Source of the DNA: DASUCS01 sp041166745
Lineage (GTDB): Bacteria > Actinomycetota > Acidimicrobiia > Acidimicrobiales > JACDCH01
DNA: 64,000 nucleotides
Direction of reading: 5' to 3'
Assembly (NCBI GenBank): GCA_041166745.1
Contig: JBEEGH010000005.1
Coordinates: 186,001-250,000 of the forward strand
A program made the translations under genes and the position numbers. Shown here in pieces: positions 52,201 to 59,798 of the stretch (position 1 is its first letter; the number at the start of each line of letters is the position of its first letter). Under the pieces are notes generated by a model. It searched no databases and was not told the DNA's origin. It was given only the letters and a program-made list of their open reading frames with translations.

Positions 52201-52427
52201 GCGAGCGGCTCGACCACGATGAGGTCGATGCCGCGCTCCTCGTGCTCGAGAGCTGTGGCGGTCTGGAAGCATGGCTGGTGACGGCCGAGTTGGCCGCGGC
52301 CACGGGCATCGACCGTTGGTGGCGCGATGCGGAGCGGCGCGCCGGTGCGCTGGTGTCGGTCTCGGGTGATCACGCGGAACCGCTGCGTCGTTGGATCGGC
52401 GAGCGCTTCGCAGCCCTGGGACGTTAG
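49254..52427 (+). CDS. Large SARP/AfsR-type transcriptional regulator (wHTH-BTAD-AAA-TPR)
   Basis: A 1057-residue regulator. Residues about 8-95 are an OmpR-like winged helix (RVRLLGGLDVDGLDERAIGS; GVLVSRLRAALGSDRLIRSD); 102-245 form a BTAD domain (AALALVRGELLADEPDPVWA; ALDHDPYDEAALRTLMRAHA). An AAA/NB-ARC-like ATPase starts at about 265 with Walker A GEAGIGKT at 293-300 and Walker B VVVIVEDVHLA. The last 450 residues are TPR-like helices. Proteins of this build activate small gene sets by binding heptamer repeats at 11-bp pitch. Such repeats stand before its own GTG and before the divergent cluster at 54.6 kb. The stop overlaps that of the next gene in TTAG. Confidence 0.9.
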   Translation: MATPEQLRVRLLGGLDVDGLDERAIGSRKARTLVKLLALGRGAPVMADAIVEALWPDHDVPAKPMEQIGVLVSRLRAALGSDRLIRSDAGWALAIDWLDIVELEDRVDEAAARLAAGSPTAARAAARAALALVRGELLADEPDPVWAEADRVAVARTVARARVVAAEAALAAGDPGDAAAVAEGALDHDPYDEAALRTLMRAHAAAGRPASALAAYARVRARLGDDLGVDPVKETEELHTAILLGDIAAPPLPPASADPGRAVIVGRIEERAVLEHRLAMAERGDAVAVMVEGEAGIGKTALLGSWIADAAGRALVLVGRCDELGRGLPLQPVLDGLAAHLRRITDEETALVLGDAAWSLAPLLGPVAGERRSGSQPTTVTDATVGQALLFADLLSAIQRARGERPVVVIVEDVHLAAPSTIEWLRYAVHRGQRLLVVASRRPDEGAALDGAHVIDLGPLDLDAVAELVGTTRAVDLHERSGGHPLFLVELAAAGDDELPASVREAVAARVDDLGDAATTLRAAAVLGTEVDVDLLAGVLAAPVAALLEHLDAGIRTRIIEERAGALAFRHELVREALVAGTTAARRALVHREAARVLHDRSRHDPLQVAWHAQRGGDLDLATDALVDAAAVAFDRYDVVLAEELLDQAVSLTDRVAARLARARVRIARWDVAGAHADTTRALELGSGAQALEVAAWVEYYRRDYDMAHRYAEEAVARSDDPGLRASCLAMSGRVLHARGDLHEAEPRLAEAVETAPAAVRGFAQVWMACFRAHQGRTAEASDLVDRAFAQRQWLGHPFAVHHGHMWRTLALGQRGRVLDALRASDEARSAAVASGQAGARFICAVDNVHSWLLRGLGRLDEADDVSARVLDVTTADGTTSTNEMRHASMLDLLDGRLLAADFDGASAAIERAAPVETLHGTMAWHHRQRYWVQHARFALAAGDPALAAERARQAVVDAEQRGSDRYGSFGKIVAARAAVALGERLDHDEVDAALLVLESCGGLEAWLVTAELAAATGIDRWWRDAERRAGALVSVSGDHAEPLRRWIGERFAALGR

Positions 52428-53197
52428 GGCCGTACCCCCGCGACAAAGATCACGCGCCGCACGATCGGCACCGGGTTCGGGCCAAGCAGGCCGAGCGCGC
52501 GCGCGATGACGCTTGCTCGACGCTCGGAGTCGAGCGCGGCCACGAACGCGGCACAGTGCGCCAGCCCCAGTCTCCAAGCCACCATGTCGTTCGGTCCGAG
52601 GTCGCTGAACTCGATCTCGTGGCGTTCGACGCGCACCGGATCGAGGCCCCCGCGTTCGACGACCCCGGTCGCTTCCGCGACCGTTCCCCACTTCGCCATG
52701 CCGGCCTTGATCTGCTCGTACCACGCTGGTCGCTCCCAGCCGGCTTCACCCAGCGCGGCTTCGACGGCCGCTTTTGCGGGATGGTCGTCGTCCGCCGCGT
52801 AGGTCGATGCGAGCAACAAACCACCGATGCGTCCTGCCTCGCGCACGCCCTCAGCGGGATCGTCGAGGTGGTTCAACGAGAACGGGGCCAAGACAACCTC
52901 GAACGAGTCGTCGCTGAACGGCAAGGCCACCGCGTCGCCCACTGTTGCTGGAGGGCGATTGTTCTGGTCGACACGCAGCATCTCGACCGCGACATCGGTC
53001 GCGACGACGCGGGCGCCGGCGGCGAGCGCCGCGCGGGACCCTTCCCCTGTTCCGCTTCCGAGATCGAGGACTCTTCGGCCTTGGAGTGGAGTCGGACTGA
53101 AGTCGACGAGGCGTTCGGCCAGTCGTCGGTAGACGAGGGTGGGACCGTTGGCCCAGGCCGCGGCGCCTTCCGAGTAGGCCTCGGCGAGCTGGCTCAG
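52424..53197 (-). CDS. Class I SAM-dependent methyltransferase, probable CTG start
   Basis: A 257-residue methyltransferase. Motif I is RVLDLGSGTGEGSRAALAAG, then VVATDVAVEMLRVDQN, VGDAVALPFSDDSFEVVLAP and SLNHLDDP, as in UbiE/MenG-like enzymes. ATG at 52981 would remove motif I, so translation must start earlier. Between the in-frame TGA and the conserved region (SQLAEAYSEGAAAWA) there is no ATG, GTG or TTG; CTG at 53195-53197 overlaps the stop of the upstream kinase-like gene (CTGA), matching the coupling seen elsewhere. Third gene of the SnoaL-like/kinase-like/methyltransferase operon. Confidence 0.78.
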   Translation of the reverse strand: MSQLAEAYSEGAAAWANGPTLVYRRLAERLVDFSPTPLQGRRVLDLGSGTGEGSRAALAAGARVVATDVAVEMLRVDQNNRPPATVGDAVALPFSDDSFEVVLAPFSLNHLDDPAEGVREAGRIGGLLLASTYAADDDHPAKAAVEAALGEAGWERPAWYEQIKAGMAKWGTVAEATGVVERGGLDPVRVERHEIEFSDLGPNDMVAWRLGLAHCAAFVAALDSERRASVIARALGLLGPNPVPIVRRVIFVAGVRP

Positions 53198-54219
53198 AGG
53201 AACCGCGCTCCTTCACGAGCGCGGTCGCACCACCAACCGAGCTCCTCGTCGCTACCGAGCGCCTTCTCCCAGCCGAAGATGGTGAGGCCGCCGAGCAGGC
53301 AGAGCGCGAGCTGGACATCGAACCATCCGTCGGTATCGACGCCGTGACGTTCGAGCGAGCCTCGGAACGCGGCAATCGAATCTTCCTTCGACTGGGGCAT
53401 CCGAGCGCTGTTGATGGCGAAGTACCACGCGAGGTCAAAGCAGCACGGTGCCTCGCCCGGGTAGGTCCAATCGATGAGCACCGTGCGGCCGTCCCGGGCG
53501 GCGCCGACGTTGCCGAGCTTCCAGTCGCCGTGGATGAACGTCAGCGGAGTGGTGCGGGTCGCCGCCACGAGTGGCGATGTATCGCGGCGCAACGTGTCGA
53601 CGATCTCGAACGCGGACCGCGGCGCGCGCTGCTCGAATCGCTGCCATCCGTCGAACGCGATCTTTGGCACCGGATCGGGCCATCCGTTTGCCTCCTCGAT
53701 CGCCAGCGTGGCGTAGTTGAACCATGTCCATCGGCTGTCGATCGGAACGAGGCCGACCTCGTCTCGCCAGCCCCACATGCGGGCCGACATCGCCGCGAGG
53801 TCGTCGAGGAATTGCGCGTGTTGCTCGGGCGGGAGCACGTCGTCGCCCGGCGGGACCATGTCTTCACTCATGTCGCGCATCAGGATCGCAGCACCCCAGC
53901 CGTTGCGACCCAGGCCGCCCGCCGCACCGACCGTGCCATGGTCAATGCGGTCTGGCAGTACATCCATGAGGCCGGACGACCACACCTGTAGTGGGTGGCA
54001 GCCGACGTCGCCGTTGAATCGCATCGTCCAGTCCTCGTCGATGTGGACGTGCTTCACGATGAGCGACTCGCCGTCGATGACGACGCGCTCGAACGCGGAA
54101 CCCGACTTCGAGTCGGTGGTCGAGAAGGGCTCACGACTGGTGACGCCGTCGAGGAGCTCGTCGAGCGAGGACGCCACCGGTCGCGGCGTCAAGGTCTGGT
54201 CCTGCATCTCAGCCAGCAT
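53194..54219 (-). CDS. Phosphotransferase-family (APH-fold) protein
   Basis: A 341-residue kinase-fold protein. VIDGESLIVKHVHIDEDW is the N-lobe Lys region; the catalytic loop is FIHGDWKLGNVG and the metal loop is VLIDWTYPGEAPCCFDLAWY. These key residues are intact, so it may phosphorylate a small molecule. ATG at 54219 or 54207. It overlaps the SnoaL-like gene by 11 bases and the methyltransferase gene by four, so all three are one transcription unit. Confidence 0.83.
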   Translation of the reverse strand: MLAEMQDQTLTPRPVASSLDELLDGVTSREPFSTTDSKSGSAFERVVIDGESLIVKHVHIDEDWTMRFNGDVGCHPLQVWSSGLMDVLPDRIDHGTVGAAGGLGRNGWGAAILMRDMSEDMVPPGDDVLPPEQHAQFLDDLAAMSARMWGWRDEVGLVPIDSRWTWFNYATLAIEEANGWPDPVPKIAFDGWQRFEQRAPRSAFEIVDTLRRDTSPLVAATRTTPLTFIHGDWKLGNVGAARDGRTVLIDWTYPGEAPCCFDLAWYFAINSARMPQSKEDSIAAFRGSLERHGVDTDGWFDVQLALCLLGGLTIFGWEKALGSDEELGWWCDRAREGARFL

Positions 54220-54601
54220 CTCGCGCCGCCTCCATCTGTGCCAGGAGTTGCGCGGGCCAGCGGCCGCCGCACCACATCCTGTCGTGTGTGATCCGGCCGG
54301 CTGTGTCCAGGTCGAGGACGTGCACCTGGCGGGCCGCGTGGGGCACGCCGTCCTCGATCCACGTGACCGTCAGCTCGACGACCTCGCCGGTCGAAGTCGG
54401 ATGGCGACGAAGTTCCTCGAGCACGCCCGGGTCGCGGAACCAGCTGCGGAACTGGCGGTCGATCGCGTCGGCACCCGTGACGGAGAATCGCCATCCGGGC
54501 ACCACCGCGTCGAGGACTGCATCGTCGCTCCAGGGCCGGTCGTCGTGTTCGCCGCGGATGGCGGCGAGGAAGGAGTCGATGGCGGTGGTGGTCGTGCTCA
54601 T
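54209..54601 (-). CDS. SnoaL/NTF2-like protein
   Basis: A 130-residue small alpha+beta barrel: AIDSFLAAIRGEHDDRPWSD, WRFSVTGADAIDRQFRSWFR, VELTVTWIEDGVPHAARQVH and HDRMWCGGRWPAQLLAQM. SnoaL-like proteins act as polyketide cyclases, isomerases or hydrolases; the catalytic acid cannot be named with confidence. First gene of a leftward operon. The ATG at 54601 stands 23 bases after SARP-type repeats, exactly as at the SARP gene itself. Confidence 0.78.
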   Translation of the reverse strand: MSTTTTAIDSFLAAIRGEHDDRPWSDDAVLDAVVPGWRFSVTGADAIDRQFRSWFRDPGVLEELRRHPTSTGEVVELTVTWIEDGVPHAARQVHVLDLDTAGRITHDRMWCGGRWPAQLLAQMEAARDAG

Positions 54602-54624
54602 GGCTCGCAGTGTCCGGCCTGGCC

Positions 54625-54664
54625 GTTGCAGCGGCCTTGCAACACCGGTGCAGGGCCACTGCAG
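54625..54664. promoter_or_regulatory. SARP-type operator: four heptamer repeats at 11-bp pitch between divergent genes
   Basis: On the plus strand GTTGCAG (54625-54631), CTTGCAA (54636-54642), GGTGCAG (54647-54653) and ACTGCAG (54658-54664) start every 11 bases. Read on the minus strand the two nearest to the SnoaL-like gene form TTGCAAGGCCGCTGCAAC, which differs from CTGCAAGGCCGCTGCAAG at the SARP gene in only two end positions. Distance to the minus-strand ATG is 23 bases, as at 49254. The other two repeats face the methyltransferase gene at 54716. Confidence 0.62.
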
Positions 54665-54715
54665 GCCGAACAGCGCATCGTGCCGCTCGTCCCCCAAGCA
54701 CAAGGAGATGACGGG

Positions 54716-55774
54716 ATGGCGATCAACGAAGACAAGCTCAACGAGCTCATCGGGCAGTTCGTGACTGACTTCGGTGCGGCGATGCATGCCGCCACCGTGG
54801 TCATCGGCGACAAGCTCGGGCTGTACAAGGCCCTCGCCGAGCACGGTCCGATCACCGGAGCCGAGCTTGCCCGGCGCACCGGGCTCGACGCTCGGTTGGT
54901 CGAGGAGTGGCTGAACGCCCAGTTCGTGAGCGGCTACAGCAACTACGAGCCCGCCACCGGAGAGTTCCACCTCAGTGAAGAGCAGGCGGCGGTGTTGGCG
55001 GACGATTCGACTCCGGCTTTTCTCGCGGGAGCGATGACCATCGCCTCGGCGATCTACAAAGACGAGGAGCGCATTCGCGAGGCGTTCAAGTCCGGCAAGG
55101 GCCTCGGCTGGCACGAGCATTGCCACGACTTGTTCCACGGTACGGAGCGGCTCTTCAAGCCCGGCTACCTCGGCAATCTCGTCTCGGCGTGGATTCCGTC
55201 GCTCGACGGTGTGGAGGCGAAGCTCGAGGCCGGCGGCAAGGTCGCGGACATCGGGTGTGGTCACGGCTCGTCGACGATCCTGCTCGCGCAGCAGTATCCG
55301 TCCTCGACGATCGTCGGTTTCGACTACCACGAGGAGTCGATCGAGACCGCGCGCAAGCGGGCGGCCGAAGCGGGTGTGGCCGATCGGGTGCGCTTCGAGG
55401 TCGGGTCGGCGCAGGATTATCCCGGTACCGACTACGACCTCGTCTGCATCTTCGACGCGCTGCACGACATGGGCGATCCGGTGGGTGGCGCCCGCCACAT
55501 CCGCGAGTCGCTCGCGCCGGACGGCACGTGGCTGCTCGTCGAGCCGATGGCCATCGGAGGTCTCGAAAACAACGTCAACCCGGTCAGCCGGATCTTCTAT
55601 GCCGGCGCTGTCGGTATCTGCACGCCCGCCGCCGAAGCCCAAGCTGGTGGGTACGCACTGGGCAACCAGGTGTCCGACGAGCGGTGGCGGCAGCTGCTGG
55701 GCGAGGCCGGGTTCACCGGGTTCCGCCGGGCGACGGAGACACCGTTCAACCGAGTCTTCGAGGTACGGCCGTAA
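54716..55774 (+). CDS. Rv2258c-like SAM-dependent methyltransferase
   Basis: A 352-residue protein with a winged-helix dimerisation N-terminus (ALAEHGPITGAELARRTGLD) and a methyltransferase domain: VADIGCGHGSSTILLAQQYP, IVGFDYHEESIETARKRAAE, LVCIFDALHDMGDPVGGARH, WLLVEPMA. This build is that of the mycobacterial Rv2258c family. Substrate unknown. ATG at 54716 with AAGGAG 11 bases before it. It is divergent from the SnoaL-like operon across the SARP-type repeats and probably belongs to the same regulon. Confidence 0.87.
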   Translation: MAINEDKLNELIGQFVTDFGAAMHAATVVIGDKLGLYKALAEHGPITGAELARRTGLDARLVEEWLNAQFVSGYSNYEPATGEFHLSEEQAAVLADDSTPAFLAGAMTIASAIYKDEERIREAFKSGKGLGWHEHCHDLFHGTERLFKPGYLGNLVSAWIPSLDGVEAKLEAGGKVADIGCGHGSSTILLAQQYPSSTIVGFDYHEESIETARKRAAEAGVADRVRFEVGSAQDYPGTDYDLVCIFDALHDMGDPVGGARHIRESLAPDGTWLLVEPMAIGGLENNVNPVSRIFYAGAVGICTPAAEAQAGGYALGNQVSDERWRQLLGEAGFTGFRRATETPFNRVFEVRP

Positions 55775-55790
55775 GTTCCGTACGGGCAGC

Positions 55791-55796
55791 TACCGT
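55791..55796 (+). promoter_or_regulatory. Possible -10 box (TACCGT) of dnaG
   Basis: TACCGT lies 9 bases before the dnaG GTG at 55806, in the 31-base gap after the methyltransferase gene. Confidence 0.35.
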
Positions 55797-55805
55797 CCCT
55801 GCCCA

Positions 55806-57554
55806 GTGGGGATTGTCGACGACGACATCGTGCGGGTTCGTGAGGCCGCGAACCTGCGCGATGTCGTGTCGCAATACGTGCAGCTCAAGCGCGTGGGACG
55901 ACGTTGGGTCGGTCTGTGCCCATTCCATGCGGAGAAGACCGGTTCGTTCAACGTCAACGAAGAGAACGGACTCTTCAAATGCTTCGGTTGCGGCAAGGGC
56001 GGCGATGCAATCACGTTCATGCGCGAGATCGAGCATCTCGATTTCGTCGATGCCGTCGAATGGCTCGCCAACAAGAGCGGCATCACGCTGCGTTACACGG
56101 AGAAGCGCGAGGACGAGGGACGGAAGCGACGCAGCCGCCTCATCGACGCGATGGCGAAAGCAGTCGAGTGGTACCACCAGCGGCTGTTGACGGACGACGA
56201 CGCGGGCCGCGCTCGCGGCTACGTGCGATCGCGTGGCCTCGATGGGGATGTCGTGCGCCAGTATCGAATCGGCTGGGCGCCGGAAGGGTGGGACACGCTG
56301 GCGCGCGCGTTGCGGCTTCCCGACGACGTGCTCGTCGACACCGGCCTGGGCTTCTTGAACCGCCGCGGCGGTCAGACGGATGCGTTTCGCGGCCGACTGT
56401 TGTTCCCGATCTTCGACGCGAACGGAGACCCTGTTGCGTTCGGCGGTCGCGTGCTCCCGGGAGGCGAAGGACCGAAGTACAAGAACTCGTCAGGTAGTGC
56501 GATCTACGACAAGTCCAAGGTGCTCTACGGCCTCAACTGGGCCAAGGCCGATGTCGTCAACGCTGACGAGGTGGTCGTGTGCGAGGGCTACACCGACGTG
56601 ATCGGCTTTGCGGCGGCCGGAGTTCCCCGTGCGGTCGCCACCTGCGGTACGGCGCTGACCATCGACCACTTGCGCACGTTGCAGAAGTTCGCCCGCCGGA
56701 TCGTCCTGGCCTTCGACGCCGACGCCGCCGGTCAAGATGCCGCCGCTCGCTTCTACCAGTGGGAACGAGATCTCGATCTCGACATCGCGGTGGCGGCACT
56801 GCCCGTTGGCGTCGATCCAGGTGATCTGGCGCAGTCCGATCCGGCAGCGCTGCAGGCGGCGGTGGCTGACGCCGTTCCCTTTCTCGGCTTTCGCGTGGGA
56901 CGAGCGCTCGACGCCGCGGTGCTCGGAAGTCCAGAGGGAAGGGCCCGAGCTGCGGAGACCGCACTTGGCGTCATCGCGGAGCATCCAAGCGAGCTCGTGC
57001 GTGACCAGTACGTGATGCAAGTAGCCGAGCGCTGCCGAATCGATCCGGAACAGTTGCGTGCGCGGTTGCGTGCACCAGGAGCGAAGCGGGTCGCCGTTGA
57101 TCGCTCGACCGCGGTGGCGTCGCGCGTTTGGCTGCCGGAGGGCCCGGAGGTGAACGCTCTGCTCGCGTTGATCCACGAGCCCGACGCAGTCGATCCGCTG
57201 TTGATGATGGACACGAAGTTGACCGCGTCAATGTTCGCGGATCTGAAGAATCTCGCAGCGTTCAACGCTCTCGCCAGCACAGCGTCGTTGCACGAGGCGA
57301 TCGAAGCTGCGGACGCGGGTGCGTCCGAGTTGTTGCTGCGCTTGTCGGTCGCCGAATTGGACGGTGAACCGGAGGACGCAGTGGTTGGTTTGGTGCGCGA
57401 AGCGGCTCGACGCACGGTCGTCAGGTCCAAAGACGCCATCCCGCTCGATGTCCATCAAGCGCTGCTGGACATCAACGAACCCAACACGAAGCGAGCGGCC
57501 ATCAATGAGTTGCTAACGTGGCTGGGTTCGAGGAGCGAGGAAGACGGTGTATGA
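55806..57554 (+). CDS. dnaG: DNA primase DnaG
   Basis: A 582-residue primase that makes RNA primers at the fork. The CHC2 zinc finger uses C38, H41, C59 and C62 (LCPFHAEKTGSFN; FKCFGCGKGG). The catalytic core has FRGRLLFPIFDANGDPVAFG, KYKNSSGS, VVVCEGYTDVIGF and IVLAFDADAAGQDAA (TOPRIM). A helicase-binding C-terminal part follows. GTG at 55806 gives the canonical start MGIVDDDIVRVREAANL. sigA overlaps its stop, the classical macromolecular-synthesis order dnaG-rpoD. Confidence 0.96.
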   Translation: MGIVDDDIVRVREAANLRDVVSQYVQLKRVGRRWVGLCPFHAEKTGSFNVNEENGLFKCFGCGKGGDAITFMREIEHLDFVDAVEWLANKSGITLRYTEKREDEGRKRRSRLIDAMAKAVEWYHQRLLTDDDAGRARGYVRSRGLDGDVVRQYRIGWAPEGWDTLARALRLPDDVLVDTGLGFLNRRGGQTDAFRGRLLFPIFDANGDPVAFGGRVLPGGEGPKYKNSSGSAIYDKSKVLYGLNWAKADVVNADEVVVCEGYTDVIGFAAAGVPRAVATCGTALTIDHLRTLQKFARRIVLAFDADAAGQDAAARFYQWERDLDLDIAVAALPVGVDPGDLAQSDPAALQAAVADAVPFLGFRVGRALDAAVLGSPEGRARAAETALGVIAEHPSELVRDQYVMQVAERCRIDPEQLRARLRAPGAKRVAVDRSTAVASRVWLPEGPEVNALLALIHEPDAVDPLLMMDTKLTASMFADLKNLAAFNALASTASLHEAIEAADAGASELLLRLSVAELDGEPEDAVVGLVREAARRTVVRSKDAIPLDVHQALLDINEPNTKRAAINELLTWLGSRSEEDGV

Positions 57555-58825
57555 CTGACACCAACGCCGCGCTCCACCGGGTGGTGGTTCCTGCAGAGGA
57601 ACTCGAGTCGCTTGTGCGGCGTGGTCGCTCCCGGGGGGGCGTACTGACGCAGGACGATGTGCTCGCGGTGATCACCATCGAGCTCACGCCTGAGACAATC
57701 GCCGCGCTCGTGACCTCCCTCGCATTGGCCGGTGTCACCGTCGAGGAGCCCGACGACGAGACCCTCGTCGGACACGTTGCTGTCGAGGGCGACGCAATTC
57801 TCATCGAAGAGGCCGACCTCGTCACGCGATCGGTGCTGCGGAACCGCCCTGGTCGCCTCTTGCCGGAACGGGCCGACAACCGATCGAGCGGCGCGACCTC
57901 TGATCCGGTGCGGATGTACCTGAAGGAGATCGGTCGCGTTCCGTTGTTGACCGCGGCCGAGGAGGTCATCCTGGCCAAGCGCATCGAGGCCGGGACGCAC
58001 GCGTCCGTGCACCTTGCTGATCTCTCTGCGCTGCGCGAGCTCGACAAACTCGACTTTCAAGAGCGCCGACGACTCGAGCGTTTGGCTCGCGACGGCGAAC
58101 AAGCGAAGAGCGGGCTCATCCAGGCCAACCTGCGACTGGTCGTGTCGATCGCCAAGCGTTACGTGGGCCGCGGGATGCTCTTTCTGGACCTCATCCAGGA
58201 GGGGAACCTGGGACTGATGCGGGCGGTCGAGAAGTTCGACTACACGAAGGGTTTCAAGTTCTCCACCTACGCCACGTGGTGGATCCGTCAGGCCATCACC
58301 CGGGCGATCGCCGACCAGGCCCGCACGATCCGCATTCCGGTGCACATGGTCGAGTCGATCAACAAGGTCCATCGGGTGCAGCGACAGATGCTCCAAGAGT
58401 TGGAGCGCGAGCCGACCGTCGACGAGCTCGCCGAGAAGGTCGGGATGACGGGCGCGCGGGTGCGGGAGATCATGCGCATCTCGCAAGACCCGCTGTCGTT
58501 GGACTCGCCGGTGGGGGAGGAGGACGACTCCAATCTCGCCGACTTCATCGAAGACGCCCAGGCGGAAGCGCCCGCGGAGATCGCCGCGCGCATGATGCTC
58601 AACTCCGCCGTACTCGAGGCTCTCGGTGAGTTGAACGAGCGTGAGCAGCAGGTGGTGCGCCTACGTTTCGGACTCGAAGACGGTCAAGCCCGCACGTTGG
58701 AAGAGGTCGGCAAAGAGTTCGGCGTCACCCGCGAACGCATCCGACAGATCGAGTCGAAGACGCTCGCAAAACTGCGCCACCCGCATCGTTCACAGAAGCT
58801 GCGCGACTACCTGGATGGTGAGTAG
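57551..58825 (+). CDS. sigA: Primary RNA polymerase sigma factor (SigA/RpoD)
   Basis: A 424-residue sigma-70. Region 1.2 is DPVRMYLKEIGRVPLLTAAE; region 2 is NLRLVVSIAKRYVGRGMLFL, then EKFDYTKGFKFSTYATWWIR and QAITRAIADQARTIRIPVHM; region 3 has ELAEKVGMTGARVREIMRIS; region 4 is VRLRFGLEDGQARTLEEVG and GVTRERIRQIESKTLAKL. It is short at the N-terminus (about 110 residues of a region 1.1-like segment). The ATG overlaps the dnaG stop (ATGA). Its 3' end overlaps the convergent YtxH-like gene by 19 bases. Confidence 0.96.
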   Translation: MTDTNAALHRVVVPAEELESLVRRGRSRGGVLTQDDVLAVITIELTPETIAALVTSLALAGVTVEEPDDETLVGHVAVEGDAILIEEADLVTRSVLRNRPGRLLPERADNRSSGATSDPVRMYLKEIGRVPLLTAAEEVILAKRIEAGTHASVHLADLSALRELDKLDFQERRRLERLARDGEQAKSGLIQANLRLVVSIAKRYVGRGMLFLDLIQEGNLGLMRAVEKFDYTKGFKFSTYATWWIRQAITRAIADQARTIRIPVHMVESINKVHRVQRQMLQELEREPTVDELAEKVGMTGARVREIMRISQDPLSLDSPVGEEDDSNLADFIEDAQAEAPAEIAARMMLNSAVLEALGELNEREQQVVRLRFGLEDGQARTLEEVGKEFGVTRERIRQIESKTLAKLRHPHRSQKLRDYLDGE

Positions 58826-59073
58826 CCGCCACCATTGACCGCGAGGTCGATGATCGCGGAGGGCTCTTCATCGCTTCGGTCAACGAGATCTCGAGCTCGT
58901 TCGACCCCCAGATCCACCACGGCCTTCGCCTTGTCGGCGGCCGTCTCGAGGAGATCGCTCTCCTTCGCCTTTGCGATCCACACGCGTAGCTGCTCGTAAC
59001 GCGCGCGGCCCGCCTTGGCCCCGAAGTAGTAGCCCACGCCGAGTCCGATGATGAGGCCGAGCTTGAAGCGCAT
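58807..59073 (-). CDS. Small YtxH-like membrane protein
   Basis: An 88-residue protein: MRFKLGLIIGLGVGYYFGAK (one short Gly-rich helix), then a charged helical tail (GRARYEQLRVWIAKAKESDL; ADKAKAVVDLGVERARDLVD). This matches the YtxH-like pattern of small stress-linked proteins. ATG at 59073 with GGGAG 8 bases upstream. It overlaps the end of sigA. Confidence 0.75.
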   Translation of the reverse strand: MRFKLGLIIGLGVGYYFGAKAGRARYEQLRVWIAKAKESDLLETAADKAKAVVDLGVERARDLVDRSDEEPSAIIDLAVNGGGYSPSR

Positions 59074-59111
59074 GGCGGATCTCCCGAGTTGTGTCACACC
59101 TGGTCGGGACA

Positions 59112-59798
59112 ATGATGCCCATGGGTTACCGAGGCAAGACAACCGAGCAGAACCAGGCCCGCGATCTCCGGGCGCAGGGCTGGACCTACAAGGAGATCTG
59201 TGACCAGCTTCGCGTTGCCAAGTCCAGCGTGTCCCTGTGGTGCCGCGATGTTCCGGTCGACGCTGAGGTGTGGGCCAGGAAGGTGCGAGAGAGTCGACGA
59301 TTCGGGGCGCGGACGCGAGCGAACTCGCTGGCGTTACGGCGACAGCACGAGATCGATCAGTTGCGAGTGCTCGGCCGCGAACGCATCGGGCGCCTGAGCA
59401 CGGAGGCATTCTTCGTGGCCGGCGTCGCCCTCTACGCGGGCGAGGGAAGCAAGACAGACGGAGCCGTGAAGTTCGCGAACAGCGACCCGCGAATGATCCT
59501 GTTCTTCATCACCTGGCTTCGTTGCTTCTTCGACGTCGATGAGTCACGCCTTCGCTTGTGGCTCTATCTGCATGAGGGACTCGACCTTGACGCTGCGATT
59601 TCGTTTTGGTCGGAGCTCACCGAGATCCCAACGGCCCAGTTCGGCAAGCCATACCGAGCGACGCCTGATCCGTCGATCCGAAGGTCCAAGCATCCGATGG
59701 GATGCCCGTCAGTTGCTTATGCCTGTTCTCGGACACACCGTGCCGTCATGGGCCTTGTCGACGCGTTGCTAACCTGCTCGGAGTCCCTTCCGGGGTAG
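59112..59798 (+). CDS. HTH + LAGLIDADG-like (homing-endonuclease-related) protein ending inside tRNA-Asn
   Basis: About 228 residues. An HTH occupies the start (NQARDLRAQGWTYKEICDQL; VAKSSVSLWCRDV); the second half resembles single-domain LAGLIDADG-type proteins: FFVAGVALYAGEGSKTDGAV, KFANSDPRMILFFITWLRCF, LRLWLYLHEGLDLDAAISFW. The acidic residue of the GEG segment could be catalytic. Starts at ATG 59112, 59115 or 59121 are possible. The stop codon TAG (59796-59798) is the conserved T8-A9-G10 of the downstream tRNA gene, which the ORF enters by 10 bases. The activity is unproven. Confidence 0.7.
   Translation: MMPMGYRGKTTEQNQARDLRAQGWTYKEICDQLRVAKSSVSLWCRDVPVDAEVWARKVRESRRFGARTRANSLALRRQHEIDQLRVLGRERIGRLSTEAFFVAGVALYAGEGSKTDGAVKFANSDPRMILFFITWLRCFFDVDESRLRLWLYLHEGLDLDAAISFWSELTEIPTAQFGKPYRATPDPSIRRSKHPMGCPSVAYACSRTHRAVMGLVDALLTCSESLPG

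Noticed and set aside
53717..54715. N-terminal extension of the Rv2258c-like methyltransferase through the kinase-like and SnoaL-like region
   Set aside because: The extension runs antisense to two good genes. The ATG at 54716 has a ribosome site and starts the conserved domain.
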